Of a DNA stretch of 64,000 nt, positions 48,024-55,757 are shown piece after piece. The stretch is from Spirochaetota bacterium (GTDB lineage Bacteria > Spirochaetota > UBA4802 > UB4802). Within the stretch, counting starts at the first letter, position 1, and every line of letters begins with the position of its first letter. The notes under the pieces were generated by a model. That model did not search any database. It saw nothing but the letters and a program-made list of their open reading frames with translations, and had not been told where the DNA came from. Where the stretch lies: NCBI GenBank assembly GCA_040756435.1, contig JBFLZD010000003.1:49511-113510 (forward strand), read 5' to 3'. A program made the position numbers and the translations under genes.

Positions 48024-48433
48024 GATTTTCAGGATAGTGGTCTAAGCGTTTTTGGGGGTGGGGAATATACGTGGCCCTGCACTGGGGAATATGATGGCCC
48101 TCGACAGAGAAGAAAAGAGTGTTTTAAAAAGCAATAGTTCCCAAGCACATTTTTTTATGTAAAGATTATGAATTATATACCCCTACAGTCTTTTATGATA
48201 TGGATTTATAAAAAAATGTTTTTCTTTAATAAAACTAATCTGCTTTTACCTGTTTTTATATATGTTGTATTAAGCATCACTAAACCTAAAATTTTATGAA
48301 AAATGTTATTATGGTAAATTTACTCAAAAAAAATTTTGAAGGTTTATTTTTTTACTTGCCTTTTTAGTATTTTAGTATATATTTAATTTACTGGATTACA
48401 TTATTTATCCTTAATATAACCAGGAGGATTACA

Positions 48434-48574
48434 ATGAAAACTAACACATATTGCATAGATACCAACTGTTCATACTGGCGAAATGTTGAAGATCTTTATT
48501 CGGAATTAGTTGCAAAGAACGAAAATTTAAAGAATAAGATCTTCAGTTTCAGAAGTTTTATAGCAGCAGAATAA
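48434..48574 (+). CDS. 46-residue small protein, unknown
   Basis: A strong AGGAGG sits seven bases before ATG 48434, and the frame ends at TAA 48572-48574 with a hairpin terminator 45 bp further on. The product starts MKTNTYCIDTNCSYW (two cysteines, CIDTNC) and ends in a lysine/asparagine-rich helix (KNENLKNKIFSF-like). The strong site, codon use and terminator argue for a real gene. No family recognised. It lies 330 bp beyond the IS21 right end. Confidence 0.6.
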   Translation: MKTNTYCIDTNCSYWRNVEDLYSELVAKNENLKNKIFSFRSFIAAE

Positions 48575-48616
48575 ACGCATAAAAGCAACCCATAAGAACC
48601 TCCGATGTAAAAAATG

Positions 48617-48646
48617 AAAAGAGCTGGTCATAAACCAGCTTTTTTC
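48617..48646. terminator. Bidirectional intrinsic terminator
   Basis: AGCTGGT (48622-48628) pairs with ACCAGCT (48634-48640), followed by TTTTTTCATTT and preceded by an A-rich stretch. Between the 46-residue gene and the minus-strand frameshifted gene. Confidence 0.75.
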
Positions 48647-48677
48647 ATTTAATTATGTACCATACAAAACTTACAGT

Positions 48678-49153
48678 CTATGCTATTGCCTTTACATTTT
48701 CCTTTTCAATCTTGTCTATGAGTTCGGTATAATATTCATTGGTAAAGAATTTGTACATGCTGATACGGGAGTCTTCAAATGATTGCAATATCTGTTTATA
48801 CTGGCTAACATGGCCTTCCTCACCAATACATATACCGTGCCTTTTACCATATCCGCACTTTACACATATAGGATTCTTCAACGCTTTATAGCATCCATTA
48901 TGTTCATATCCATAATGATGGCAAACGGGCATAATTCATAGCGCAAACCCGAACAATCTAACTTGAAAATATTGTGTTTAATCTTTTCCCATACCTTTGC
49001 AGCTTCTTCATTGTTCCAGGATTTTATTTCCTGCTCGTCGCCTTCATTAAAATACCAATTACCCGGCACATTTAACTCTTTTTCCATACGATTGGCTTTA
49101 GACTTCATAAAATCAATGATTGCTTGCTGGAAATTGAGTGGTTTTTGTTTCAT
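48678..49153 (-). pseudogene. Frameshifted gene for a Cys/His-rich (zinc-binding-like) protein
   Basis: Two overlapping frames belong together. The first (from ATG 49153) reads through NNEEAAKVWEKIKHNIF... to RYELCPF and then shifts; the second continues CHHYGYEHNGCYKAL... CVKCGYGKRHGIC to the stop at 48678. Adding one T at CCGTTTGCC (near 48927-48930) joins them into about 158 residues with a C-x2-C...C-x2-C-type cluster (CPFC ... CVKC), probably zinc-binding. As it stands the gene is split in mid-motif. No named family. Could be decay, an assembly error or slippage. Confidence 0.6.
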
Positions 49154-49356
49154 AACAATATCCCTTTTAATGAATTCTGCAAATTATATATCCCACCCTT
49201 TTATATATATTGAACACATTTATACATTCAAACCCATAATGATAAAATGCCCCAAAAAGAATATATTAATTTGCAGTACCTACTTCTATTTAATAAAGTA
49301 TAACCATTCGGTATTTTTTCAAGGTTTTTTTTATAAAATGTAAAATATTTTTAGGG

Positions 49357-49809
49357 TCAAAGCTTTAATATACTATCCTCATTCTCATTACTGATCATTG
49401 TAACAACCTGCTCTATAGCTGCATTAACCACATCACTTATAGTATCACCTATTTCTATATTTTCAGGCTGTATGCCAATAAACATGATATTTGCAGTTAT
49501 TTCCAGTAGATGTTGTATAACGGCTGATAACGGCATGTTGTGCGTGGTTACTATACCGCTGTGAATTTTGTCAATGGGGATAGTACGTATAGATCCCGGG
49601 GTCAGAGCCATATTGCAGGAGTCCACAATAATGATCTTCTCTGGTTTATGTCTACGTATAACATTAATGTAATTTTCGGGCATAAACTCTGCATCTATTG
49701 CTTCAAGCCCTAATAGTTTTAGCTTGCGGGCAACGACACTTCCTGCAGCATCGTCACTTCGCAGATGGTTTCCAATTCCCAGTATGAGTTTTTTACACTG
49801 TATAGCCAT
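49357..49809 (-). CDS. HycI/HyaD-type hydrogenase maturation endopeptidase family protein
   Basis: 150 residues. The N-terminal LGIGNHLRSDDAAG (about 10-23) and the metal-binding Glu/Asp/His positions (EFMPENY; VDSCNMAL; TTHNMPLS) match the peptidases that trim NiFe hydrogenase large subunits. No hydrogenase genes are in this window, so it is an orphan here. It contains one GGGGTCAGAGC copy (49598-49608). It diverges from the HD-domain gene across 130 bp that hold three GCGATAGTT copies. Confidence 0.85.
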   Translation of the reverse strand: MAIQCKKLILGIGNHLRSDDAAGSVVARKLKLLGLEAIDAEFMPENYINVIRRHKPEKIIIVDSCNMALTPGSIRTIPIDKIHSGIVTTHNMPLSAVIQHLLEITANIMFIGIQPENIEIGDTISDVVNAAIEQVVTMISNENEDSILKL

Positions 49810-49817
49810 TGCACAGA

Positions 49818-49926
49818 AACTATCGCCCCTACATATTTTTTTACCGATAACTATCGCTCTGTACTACAACAATATTTTACTTGCATTTACAAGACCATGC
49901 AAGTTTTATTTTCATATGCGATAGTT
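49818..49926. repeat. Cluster of three GCGATAGTT motifs in a divergent promoter region
   Basis: Reverse copies at 49818-49826 and 49849-49857 and a forward copy at 49918-49926. The last two, with flanks (TTACCGATAACTATCGC and GCGATAGTTACCGGA), are inverted relative to each other 60 bp apart and could form a stem-loop of about 15 bp. They occupy the intergenic gap between the HycI-like and HD genes. It is the densest site of the motif in the window. Confidence 0.75.
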
Positions 49927-49941
49927 ACCGGAGATATACCC

Positions 49942-51141
49942 ATGATACCAAAAGGCTTAATTGAAAAATTGTTTCAGGCAGCAAGCATTCAGCGATGGAA
50001 TGACCACGTGCGCCCCACCGAATTTACCGAAATTGACAAACAGGCACACAAGATGATCATTGCCTATACAATAGCAAAATTTCAGGAAGAAGAAAATCCC
50101 GGATGCGTAAACTGGATACACCTCATTGAAGGTGGGATTGTTGAACTTTTGCACCGGGTGATAGTAACTGACATTAAACCGCCCATTTTTCATAAGATAA
50201 TGAAAGAAAAAGGCAAAGAACTCAACGAATGGGTTTTTGCACAACTTGACGATGATATTAGCCCTGTGAAAGGAAATTTTAAAGAAACATTTTTACGGTA
50301 TTTTCAGGATACACAATTTGCACCATTTGAAAAAAAAATATTACATGCAGCGCATTACTTAGCTACTAACTGGGAATTTCAGATCATTTACCAGAGTAAT
50401 AAATTTTTATACGACATAGAAAAAACAAAAAATGAGATAGAAAGTCAGATTGAATATCATATTGATTTAACTGGCGTACAGAAGATACTTTTGCACCGCA
50501 ATATTGCCGGGTTTATAAATTTATGCGGACAGTTGCGGTTTCAGCAGCGATGGGCACAAACGCCGCGAATACCAAAAACATCAGTTCTTGGGCACATGCT
50601 CATAGTTGCACTGCTTTCATACTTTTGCTCCCGGGAATTGGGTGCGTGCGCAAAACGCATATATAATAATTTTTTTGCTTCACTTTTTCACGACCTGCCA
50701 GAAGTGCTTACCCGTGATATTGTTTCACCGGTTAAACGTTCGGTAAAAGGTCTTGAAGAACTCATCAAAGAATACGAAATCATTGAAGCCAATAATCGTA
50801 TTTTCCCACTCATACCTGAAAAGTGGCATTCCGAAATGCGCTATTATATTTTTGATGAATTTGAAAATAAGGTATGGCACAATGATTCTGTAATAATGGG
50901 AATATCCCCTGAAGAATTGAATACGCAGTATAATGATGACAGGTTCAATCCCCTGGATGGGCAGATTCTCAAAGCCTGTGATGATTTTGCTGCCTTTCTT
51001 GAAGCTTCATTTTCCATAAAATATGGTATAAAACCCGAGGCGCTTGAATCAGCAAAACGAAATATCTACCACAAGTACAGACAAAAGCACCTGACCATTG
51101 GCGATATGGATTTTATTATGCTATTTGATTATTTTAATTAA
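49942..51141 (+). CDS. HD-domain (HD_3/YfbR-like) phosphohydrolase
   Basis: 399 residues from ATG 49942 (GGAG eight bases upstream). The longer frame from 49765 reads through the GCGATAGTT repeats and is rejected. An N-terminal helical domain, then HD motifs: conserved His in KTSVLGHMLIVALL (about 213), SLFHDLPEVLTRDIVSP (about 252) and the final Asp in LKACDDFAAF. Resembles 5'-nucleotidase-like HD_3 proteins. Substrate unknown. Confidence 0.82.
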   Translation: MIPKGLIEKLFQAASIQRWNDHVRPTEFTEIDKQAHKMIIAYTIAKFQEEENPGCVNWIHLIEGGIVELLHRVIVTDIKPPIFHKIMKEKGKELNEWVFAQLDDDISPVKGNFKETFLRYFQDTQFAPFEKKILHAAHYLATNWEFQIIYQSNKFLYDIEKTKNEIESQIEYHIDLTGVQKILLHRNIAGFINLCGQLRFQQRWAQTPRIPKTSVLGHMLIVALLSYFCSRELGACAKRIYNNFFASLFHDLPEVLTRDIVSPVKRSVKGLEELIKEYEIIEANNRIFPLIPEKWHSEMRYYIFDEFENKVWHNDSVIMGISPEELNTQYNDDRFNPLDGQILKACDDFAAFLEASFSIKYGIKPEALESAKRNIYHKYRQKHLTIGDMDFIMLFDYFN

Positions 51142-51335
51142 TTGTTACAGTAATCTTTACGGGTTGAGGCTGTTTACATTTTTTTGTAACAAATTTCATA
51201 GCGGTCACACTGATGATGTTGCCACACATAATACCATCATTGTATCAAAATGACTTCAGTATCTGATATACTGTTTAAAATCTTGTCCAGAAATTTTTTT
51301 GTGCATCTTCTAAAAGGTTTTACCGTATAGAACGT

Positions 51336-51731
51336 ATGAAAAGAAAATTTAAAAACATATTCTTCAATTTCCGTGACACTATTGGCGCATTGCTGGTTGC
51401 TATCAAACATCCAGAAGTATCCCTATGGTCAAAAATCATCATTGTACTGGCAATAGCATATGCTCTGTCCCCGGTTGATATTATTCCCGATTTTATCCCC
51501 TTTGTAGGATATTTAGATGATGCAGTAATTCTGCCTTTTTTATTTTTTATAGCAATACAATCTATTCCACAACCAGTGTATGAAGAATGTAAGTTGCAGG
51601 CGCATTCAGCATTTAAAAAGTCACTGGGATTTATATTGCTGGGAATAGTGCTTGTTTTTCTTTTATGGGCATGCATAGGTTTTTTTATGTATGCGATAGT
51701 TGTCGGAATTATCAGGCTTTGCAAACTATGA
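51336..51731 (+). CDS. DUF1232 (YkvA-family) membrane protein
   Basis: 131 residues. Central SPVDIIPDFIPFVGYLDD (about 45-62) is the DUF1232 signature. Hydrophobic segments flank it, with a long one at the C-terminus. A GCGATAGTT copy encodes YAIV near the end (51693-51701). The stop overlaps the next ATG (ATGA). Function of the family is unknown. Confidence 0.85.
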   Translation: MKRKFKNIFFNFRDTIGALLVAIKHPEVSLWSKIIIVLAIAYALSPVDIIPDFIPFVGYLDDAVILPFLFFIAIQSIPQPVYEECKLQAHSAFKKSLGFILLGIVLVFLLWACIGFFMYAIVVGIIRLCKL

Positions 51732-52429
51732 TTGCTATTATCAATCCTGACACACCTCAGGCTGTTATAACGGGATTACTAAGTAATGGATTTTCACCGG
51801 TGACAATTCCACTATGCCCGTACGTTGAACGGCCTATTGCAGGACATCCCGATATCCAGCTGTGTATCATAGGCAAGAATATCATTTATGAGCCGCGCAT
51901 AGAAATGACTTTTTTACAGGTACTATCGCACTTACCATATACGTTAATATCGGGTAAAAGCTACCTGCAGGCAAACTACCCTTATGACTGTGCATATAAC
52001 TGCGCATATACAGGAAGTATTGCTTTTCATAATTCAAAAGTAACCGATAGTTCCATAAAAGAGATTCTAACCCAATGCTCTGACCCCCTCATTCACGTAA
52101 ATCAGGGATACACCAAATGCTCAACCTGTATTGTTGACTCAAATGCTATTATTACCTCCGATATTTCTATTCACACTGCTACCGTAAAAAATGGCATTGA
52201 TTCACTGCTCATACAACCAGGATATATTGAACTTCCTGGCTACCGATACGGTTTTATTGGTGGTGCAAGTGGTACGTGCTCTGACACCATTTACTTCACA
52301 GGGCATTTAAACCATCATCCTAATTGCATTGAAATAGTGAATTTCATTGCAAAACACAATAAAAATATTGCCTTTTTATCAGATCTCCCCGCAATTGACA
52401 TTGGCTCTATCTTTTTTATTGACACGTAA
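51728..52429 (+). CDS. DUF6873-like protein (guanidine-modifying-enzyme fold)
   Basis: 233 residues from ATG 51728, which overlaps the previous stop. HPDIQLCIIG (about 41), NQGYTKCSTCIVDSNAIITSD (motif QGYTKCSTCIVD, about 127) and YGFIGGASGTCSDTIYF...HPN near the C-terminus match what I recall of DUF6873 proteins from Clostridia, assigned to the GME-like fold. The Cys in GGASGTC or KCSTC could be catalytic. Contains one GCTCTGACCCC copy (52077-52087). Function not established. Confidence 0.7.
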   Translation: MIAIINPDTPQAVITGLLSNGFSPVTIPLCPYVERPIAGHPDIQLCIIGKNIIYEPRIEMTFLQVLSHLPYTLISGKSYLQANYPYDCAYNCAYTGSIAFHNSKVTDSSIKEILTQCSDPLIHVNQGYTKCSTCIVDSNAIITSDISIHTATVKNGIDSLLIQPGYIELPGYRYGFIGGASGTCSDTIYFTGHLNHHPNCIEIVNFIAKHNKNIAFLSDLPAIDIGSIFFIDT

Positions 52430-52547
52430 GCATACCATACTCTTGTATTTATTTAGAGCATATCCCAATACTATATGCACATCGATAGGGGAAGATTTTT
52501 TATATTAATTGTATACAGTTACCGTGAGCATCTAAAAGACCACTACT

Positions 52548-53093
52548 ATGAATATCCCGGATATGACAACGTGCATAAAGCTATTGCAACAGTATGACGT
52601 GTTGCCCAATGTGCTGGAACATTCATTGCAGGTACATAAAGTTGCCTGTGCCATCGTTGATCATCTCAATGGTAGTGTTGCTATCAACCGCGATTTAGTA
52701 TGCGCTGCAGCACTGCTTCATGACATCACTAAATCCCGTGCATTGAAAACCGGTGAAAAGCATGACATTACGGGTAAAGAACTTTTAGAGTCATTGGGCT
52801 ATCCTGAGATAGCCGATATTGTAGGGCAGCATGTATTTTTACGCGACGCTTCACCCACTTCACCACTCAATGAAGCAGATATTGTGTATTACGCAGACAA
52901 ACGCGTTATGCACCATGAGATTGTTACCATTGACAAGCGCATAGATGACCTTATCAAACGCTATGGCACAACACCAGAACGCTGTAACAAAATTCTTGAA
53001 AACAAAGATATTATACTAACCATTGAAAATAAATTAAAACGACACCTAATAAAACCTCTGGAAGAGATTATAGCATCATTACAGCATGAATAA
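52548..53093 (+). CDS. HD-domain phosphohydrolase
   Basis: 181 residues. HSLQVHKVACAI...ALLHDITKSRAL (His-Asp pair about 57) and GQHVFLRD, YYADKRVMH complete the HD metal-site set, as in small HDIG-type nucleotide phosphohydrolases. No strong ribosome-binding site. Overlaps the radical SAM gene start by 8 bp, so the two are co-expressed. Confidence 0.85.
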   Translation: MNIPDMTTCIKLLQQYDVLPNVLEHSLQVHKVACAIVDHLNGSVAINRDLVCAAALLHDITKSRALKTGEKHDITGKELLESLGYPEIADIVGQHVFLRDASPTSPLNEADIVYYADKRVMHHEIVTIDKRIDDLIKRYGTTPERCNKILENKDIILTIENKLKRHLIKPLEEIIASLQHE

Positions 53094-54735
53094 ACTATAC
53101 TGCATTCTTGATTGCTATGTGGACGAACCGGCATGTTTTGGTGTACCGCCGTTTGTTTCGCCCTACCCGCGCTATGTGTATGGTGCACTTATTGATGCCG
53201 GCATATACGATGATGAAATTGTGTATCTTACTATTGATTCACTGCGCACGGCCGAATACAGATTACCACACAATTTTGATTATGTTTTTTTAATTGGCGG
53301 GGCGATAGTTCCTGGTAAATACCTTGGCTTTAAAATAGGAACTGTTTCTGAAATAACAAAAATTATTGCCATAAACAATAGGCAAAAATTTGCCATTGGT
53401 GGTATGATAGCTCATTTAGTTAAAGACTTCCCCAATACAACACTGGTAACTGGTGATATTGAACAGTTTGCGTATACAGTTGCCACAGGCAATAGTCCTG
53501 TTACCGATAACTATCGCACCTATACAAACCTTGCACGCTGGGCGATTTACGGCAGTAAGCTGGTCAAGCTTCATCCACAATTCCCCAACCTCATCTGTGA
53601 GATAGAAACGTACAGAGGATGCCCACGCCGCAATCACTGCTCATTTTGTGCTGAAGGGTTACTGCAATCTGTTGATTTCAGAGATGAAGAAGACATCTTA
53701 CATGAAATAGATGCACTTATTGCTCAAGGGATTTTTAGATTCAGAATTGGCAGGCAGGCTGATATTATTGCATATAAATCATACCTTAAAGACTTTGTTC
53801 ACGGTTTCCCGCGGCCAAATCCTGCTGCAGTTATTAACCTTTTTACTGAATTGCAAAAGCGCACAAATGAAGGGCATATCAGTATGCTTACCATTGACAA
53901 CGCTAATCCAGGTACCATCTTTTATTTTCCAAAAGAATCGCAGGCCATTATTGATTGCATTGCTCATACAGTAACACCGGGCGATACAATGCCATTAGGC
54001 GTTGAATCATTTGATCCTGCAGTCCTTCAAAAGAATAACCTTAAATTGCACAAAGACCAGGTTATACAGGTTGTTCAATTAATAAACGATGTAGGTGGTA
54101 AAACTGTTAATGGTATACACAGGCTTTTGCCAGGCATCAATCTTATTCATGGGCTTATTGGTGAAACTGCTGATACATTTAAAATCAACTATGAGTCGCT
54201 TATGGAAATCCTTAATAAAGGACTGCTTTTAAAAAGGATTAATATACGCAGTTTGTTTCCTTTTCCGGGAACTATCGCCGCACAAAAACAAACACATAAT
54301 ACAATGATTGAAAATCGTTACCGTTTTTACCGTGAAAAAATTCGAAGCGAAATTGACCATACCATGATTACACGGCTATTCCCCATTGGTACTGTCTTGT
54401 ATCATATGCATGTGATGTCATGTGTGCATGGATACTCGTACGCAAAAGAAATTAGAAGTTATGCAATCACTGCAAAAATTCCTGTAGTATTACCGCTTTT
54501 TAATTTTGTTGATTGCATCGTTGTTGGCCATCAGGAACGATCACTTCTGTGCCTTCCATATCCAATACAGATGAACACATTGCCACAAAAAGCTTTAGAA
54601 GCTATACCAGGCATTGGGAAGAAAGGTGCAACAACAATTATTGTACATCGCCCCTTTGCAAGCATAAATGATGTAAAGCCGTATTTAGAACACGTTCCTG
54701 AAATTATTGTGCAGGCAATTGCGAAAGGATTTTAA
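53086..54735 (+). CDS. Radical SAM protein with C-terminal helix-hairpin-helix
   Basis: 549 residues. The cluster motif is RGCPRRNHCSFC, spaced Cx5Cx2C (about residues 184-193) instead of the usual Cx3Cx2C. About 160 residues with alternating strands precede it (an N-terminal domain possibly derived from a B12-like fold). The C-terminus (ALEAIPGIGKKGATTII, about 504-520) is a helix-hairpin-helix, suggesting nucleic-acid contact. Three exact GCGATAGTT copies lie within it (53302, 53509, 54270), read as GAIVPG, TDNYR and PGTIAA. I recall similar proteins in archaea, but the reaction is unknown to me. Confidence 0.82.
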   Translation: MNKLYCILDCYVDEPACFGVPPFVSPYPRYVYGALIDAGIYDDEIVYLTIDSLRTAEYRLPHNFDYVFLIGGAIVPGKYLGFKIGTVSEITKIIAINNRQKFAIGGMIAHLVKDFPNTTLVTGDIEQFAYTVATGNSPVTDNYRTYTNLARWAIYGSKLVKLHPQFPNLICEIETYRGCPRRNHCSFCAEGLLQSVDFRDEEDILHEIDALIAQGIFRFRIGRQADIIAYKSYLKDFVHGFPRPNPAAVINLFTELQKRTNEGHISMLTIDNANPGTIFYFPKESQAIIDCIAHTVTPGDTMPLGVESFDPAVLQKNNLKLHKDQVIQVVQLINDVGGKTVNGIHRLLPGINLIHGLIGETADTFKINYESLMEILNKGLLLKRINIRSLFPFPGTIAAQKQTHNTMIENRYRFYREKIRSEIDHTMITRLFPIGTVLYHMHVMSCVHGYSYAKEIRSYAITAKIPVVLPLFNFVDCIVVGHQERSLLCLPYPIQMNTLPQKALEAIPGIGKKGATTIIVHRPFASINDVKPYLEHVPEIIVQAIAKGF

Positions 54736-55055
54736 TATCGTTTGCGTTCCTTGTCATGATTAAGTTTGTTCATGACATACACAGCGGCATATCCACCTAT
54801 AAACGCTGCAATAATATTCACACCGGTATCATACACCAGGAATCGCAGTATTTTTATTGTTATATCAAGTAATAGCTTATCAAGAATGAATCCGCCTATC
54901 AATGCACCAATGACACCTATGACCATACCGCCTATAAATCCACCAAACAGATCACGGCGTTTCAAACTGTAAAATATCCACGACACCAGCGCACCCATGG
55001 CTATATAAATAGCAATGGCAAGTAGTTTCATTAAAAAGCTTAATACAACATCCAT
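54732..55055 (-). CDS. Small glycine-zipper membrane protein (GlsB/YeaQ-like)
   Basis: 107 residues with three membrane segments; FGGFIGGMVIGVIGALIGGFI carries the GG-repeat pattern of the transglycosylase-associated GlsB/YeaQ/YmgE type, with an extra C-terminal helix. Converges on the radical SAM gene with a 4-bp overlap at the 3' ends. 6 bp downstream of the TsaC-like gene, so probably co-transcribed with it. Confidence 0.65.
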   Translation of the reverse strand: MDVVLSFLMKLLAIAIYIAMGALVSWIFYSLKRRDLFGGFIGGMVIGVIGALIGGFILDKLLLDITIKILRFLVYDTGVNIIAAFIGGYAAVYVMNKLNHDKERKRY

Positions 55056-55061
55056 GGTTGC

Positions 55062-55679
55062 TTACTCCTCCTCAATAAAAAATAGTTCACCTTTGCCTTT
55101 GCGGACAATCTTTATATCTCCACCAGAAAAGTCAACAACAGTTGATGGATCAGTTGCCTTTGGCCCACAACTTAATATCATATCTACCGCATTGCGATAT
55201 TCTTTGTCTAAATCAACTGGATCAATGACATAATCACCTTCTTTGGTGCTGACACTAGCTGTCATTATTGGATGGCCTAACGCCTGCACCAGTTCAAGCG
55301 CAATATTATTATCTGGAATTCTTACCCCTATTGTCTTTTGGTTGGTTATGGCAATCTTTGGTACTAACTTTGAAGCCTGAAAAATAAACGTATAGGGTCC
55401 TGGAAAAGCTTTTTTCATAATTTTAAAAGCTTGATCTGAAACATTGCGTACATACTGAGAAATCTCTGAAATGTCTGAAAATATAAAACTGAGCGGTTTA
55501 TTTTTGGGGATTCGCTTTATATGATATAACCGTTCAATTGCTCGTTTATCGTTGATATCACACCCATAGGCATACACAGTATCAGTAGGGAAAATGATAA
55601 TACCCCCTTCCTCAAGAATCTCTTTTGCTTTCTTGATAAAGCGCTTCTGGGGATTATTTTCATTAATGAGTACTATCAT
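55062..55679 (-). CDS. Sua5/YciO/YrdC-family L-threonylcarbamoyladenylate synthase
   Basis: 205 residues. Family signatures include GGIIIFPTDTVYAYGCD (about 25-41), KRIPKNKPLSFIFSD and FPGPYTFI, and SVST near 150. Makes threonylcarbamoyl-AMP for tRNA t6A synthesis if it is the true TsaC; the short length and the IVRKGKGE ending are closer to the YciO side. A perfect 13-bp hairpin lies about 80-110 bp upstream. Confidence 0.85.
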   Translation of the reverse strand: MIVLINENNPQKRFIKKAKEILEEGGIIIFPTDTVYAYGCDINDKRAIERLYHIKRIPKNKPLSFIFSDISEISQYVRNVSDQAFKIMKKAFPGPYTFIFQASKLVPKIAITNQKTIGVRIPDNNIALELVQALGHPIMTASVSTKEGDYVIDPVDLDKEYRNAVDMILSCGPKATDPSTVVDFSGGDIKIVRKGKGELFFIEEE

Positions 55680-55757
55680 AGTTATTATTATACATTAATT
55701 AACGGATATTTTCTTTATTTAATTTAGAGTATTGATTGTGGGAAGCATATAAAATAT

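Larger units (their letters stand above)
45488..48106 (+). mobile_element. Complete IS21-family insertion sequence
   Basis: 2619 bp, starting TGTCGAGGGCCA (45488) and ending with the inverse TGGCCCTCGACA (48106). The 7-bp sequence GAGAAGA occurs on both sides (45481-45487 and 48107-48113), a target-site duplication in the IS21 range. It encodes istA and istB on the plus strand. AGGGCCA-type boxes repeat at 45493, 45526, 45560 and 45595 on the left (33-35 bp apart) and inverted at 48072 and 48095 on the right, the multiple-terminal-repeat layout of IS21 transposase binding sites. Insertion is intergenic. Intact genes and a perfect duplication suggest it is recent. Confidence 0.95.
6591..52087. 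repeat. Dispersed 11-mer GGGGTCAGAGC
   Basis: Copies (either strand) at 6591-6600 (10 of 11), about 37120-37130, 40389-40399, 40528-40538, 49598-49608 and 52077-52087. Three lie inside genes (polA, the HycI-like gene, the DUF6873-like gene). The entry spans first to last copy only. Confidence 0.7.
4574..54278. repeat. Dispersed 9-mer GCGATAGTT (23 exact copies), coding and intergenic
   Basis: Forward starts: 4574, 6451, 10531, 10879, 15713, 20108, 22764, 36236, 36317, 40283, 42903, 49918, 51693, 53302. Reverse (AACTATCGC) starts: 9470, 26441, 26710, 27433, 36830, 49818, 49849, 53509, 54270. Flanks extend the consensus to about GGGCGATAGTTMCYGGTAA. One-mismatch copies occur near 16754, 21724, 33535, 39608, 43140 and 51921. 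Hand-counted; the entry spans first to last copy and does not mean the whole interval is repeat. Confidence 0.85.
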
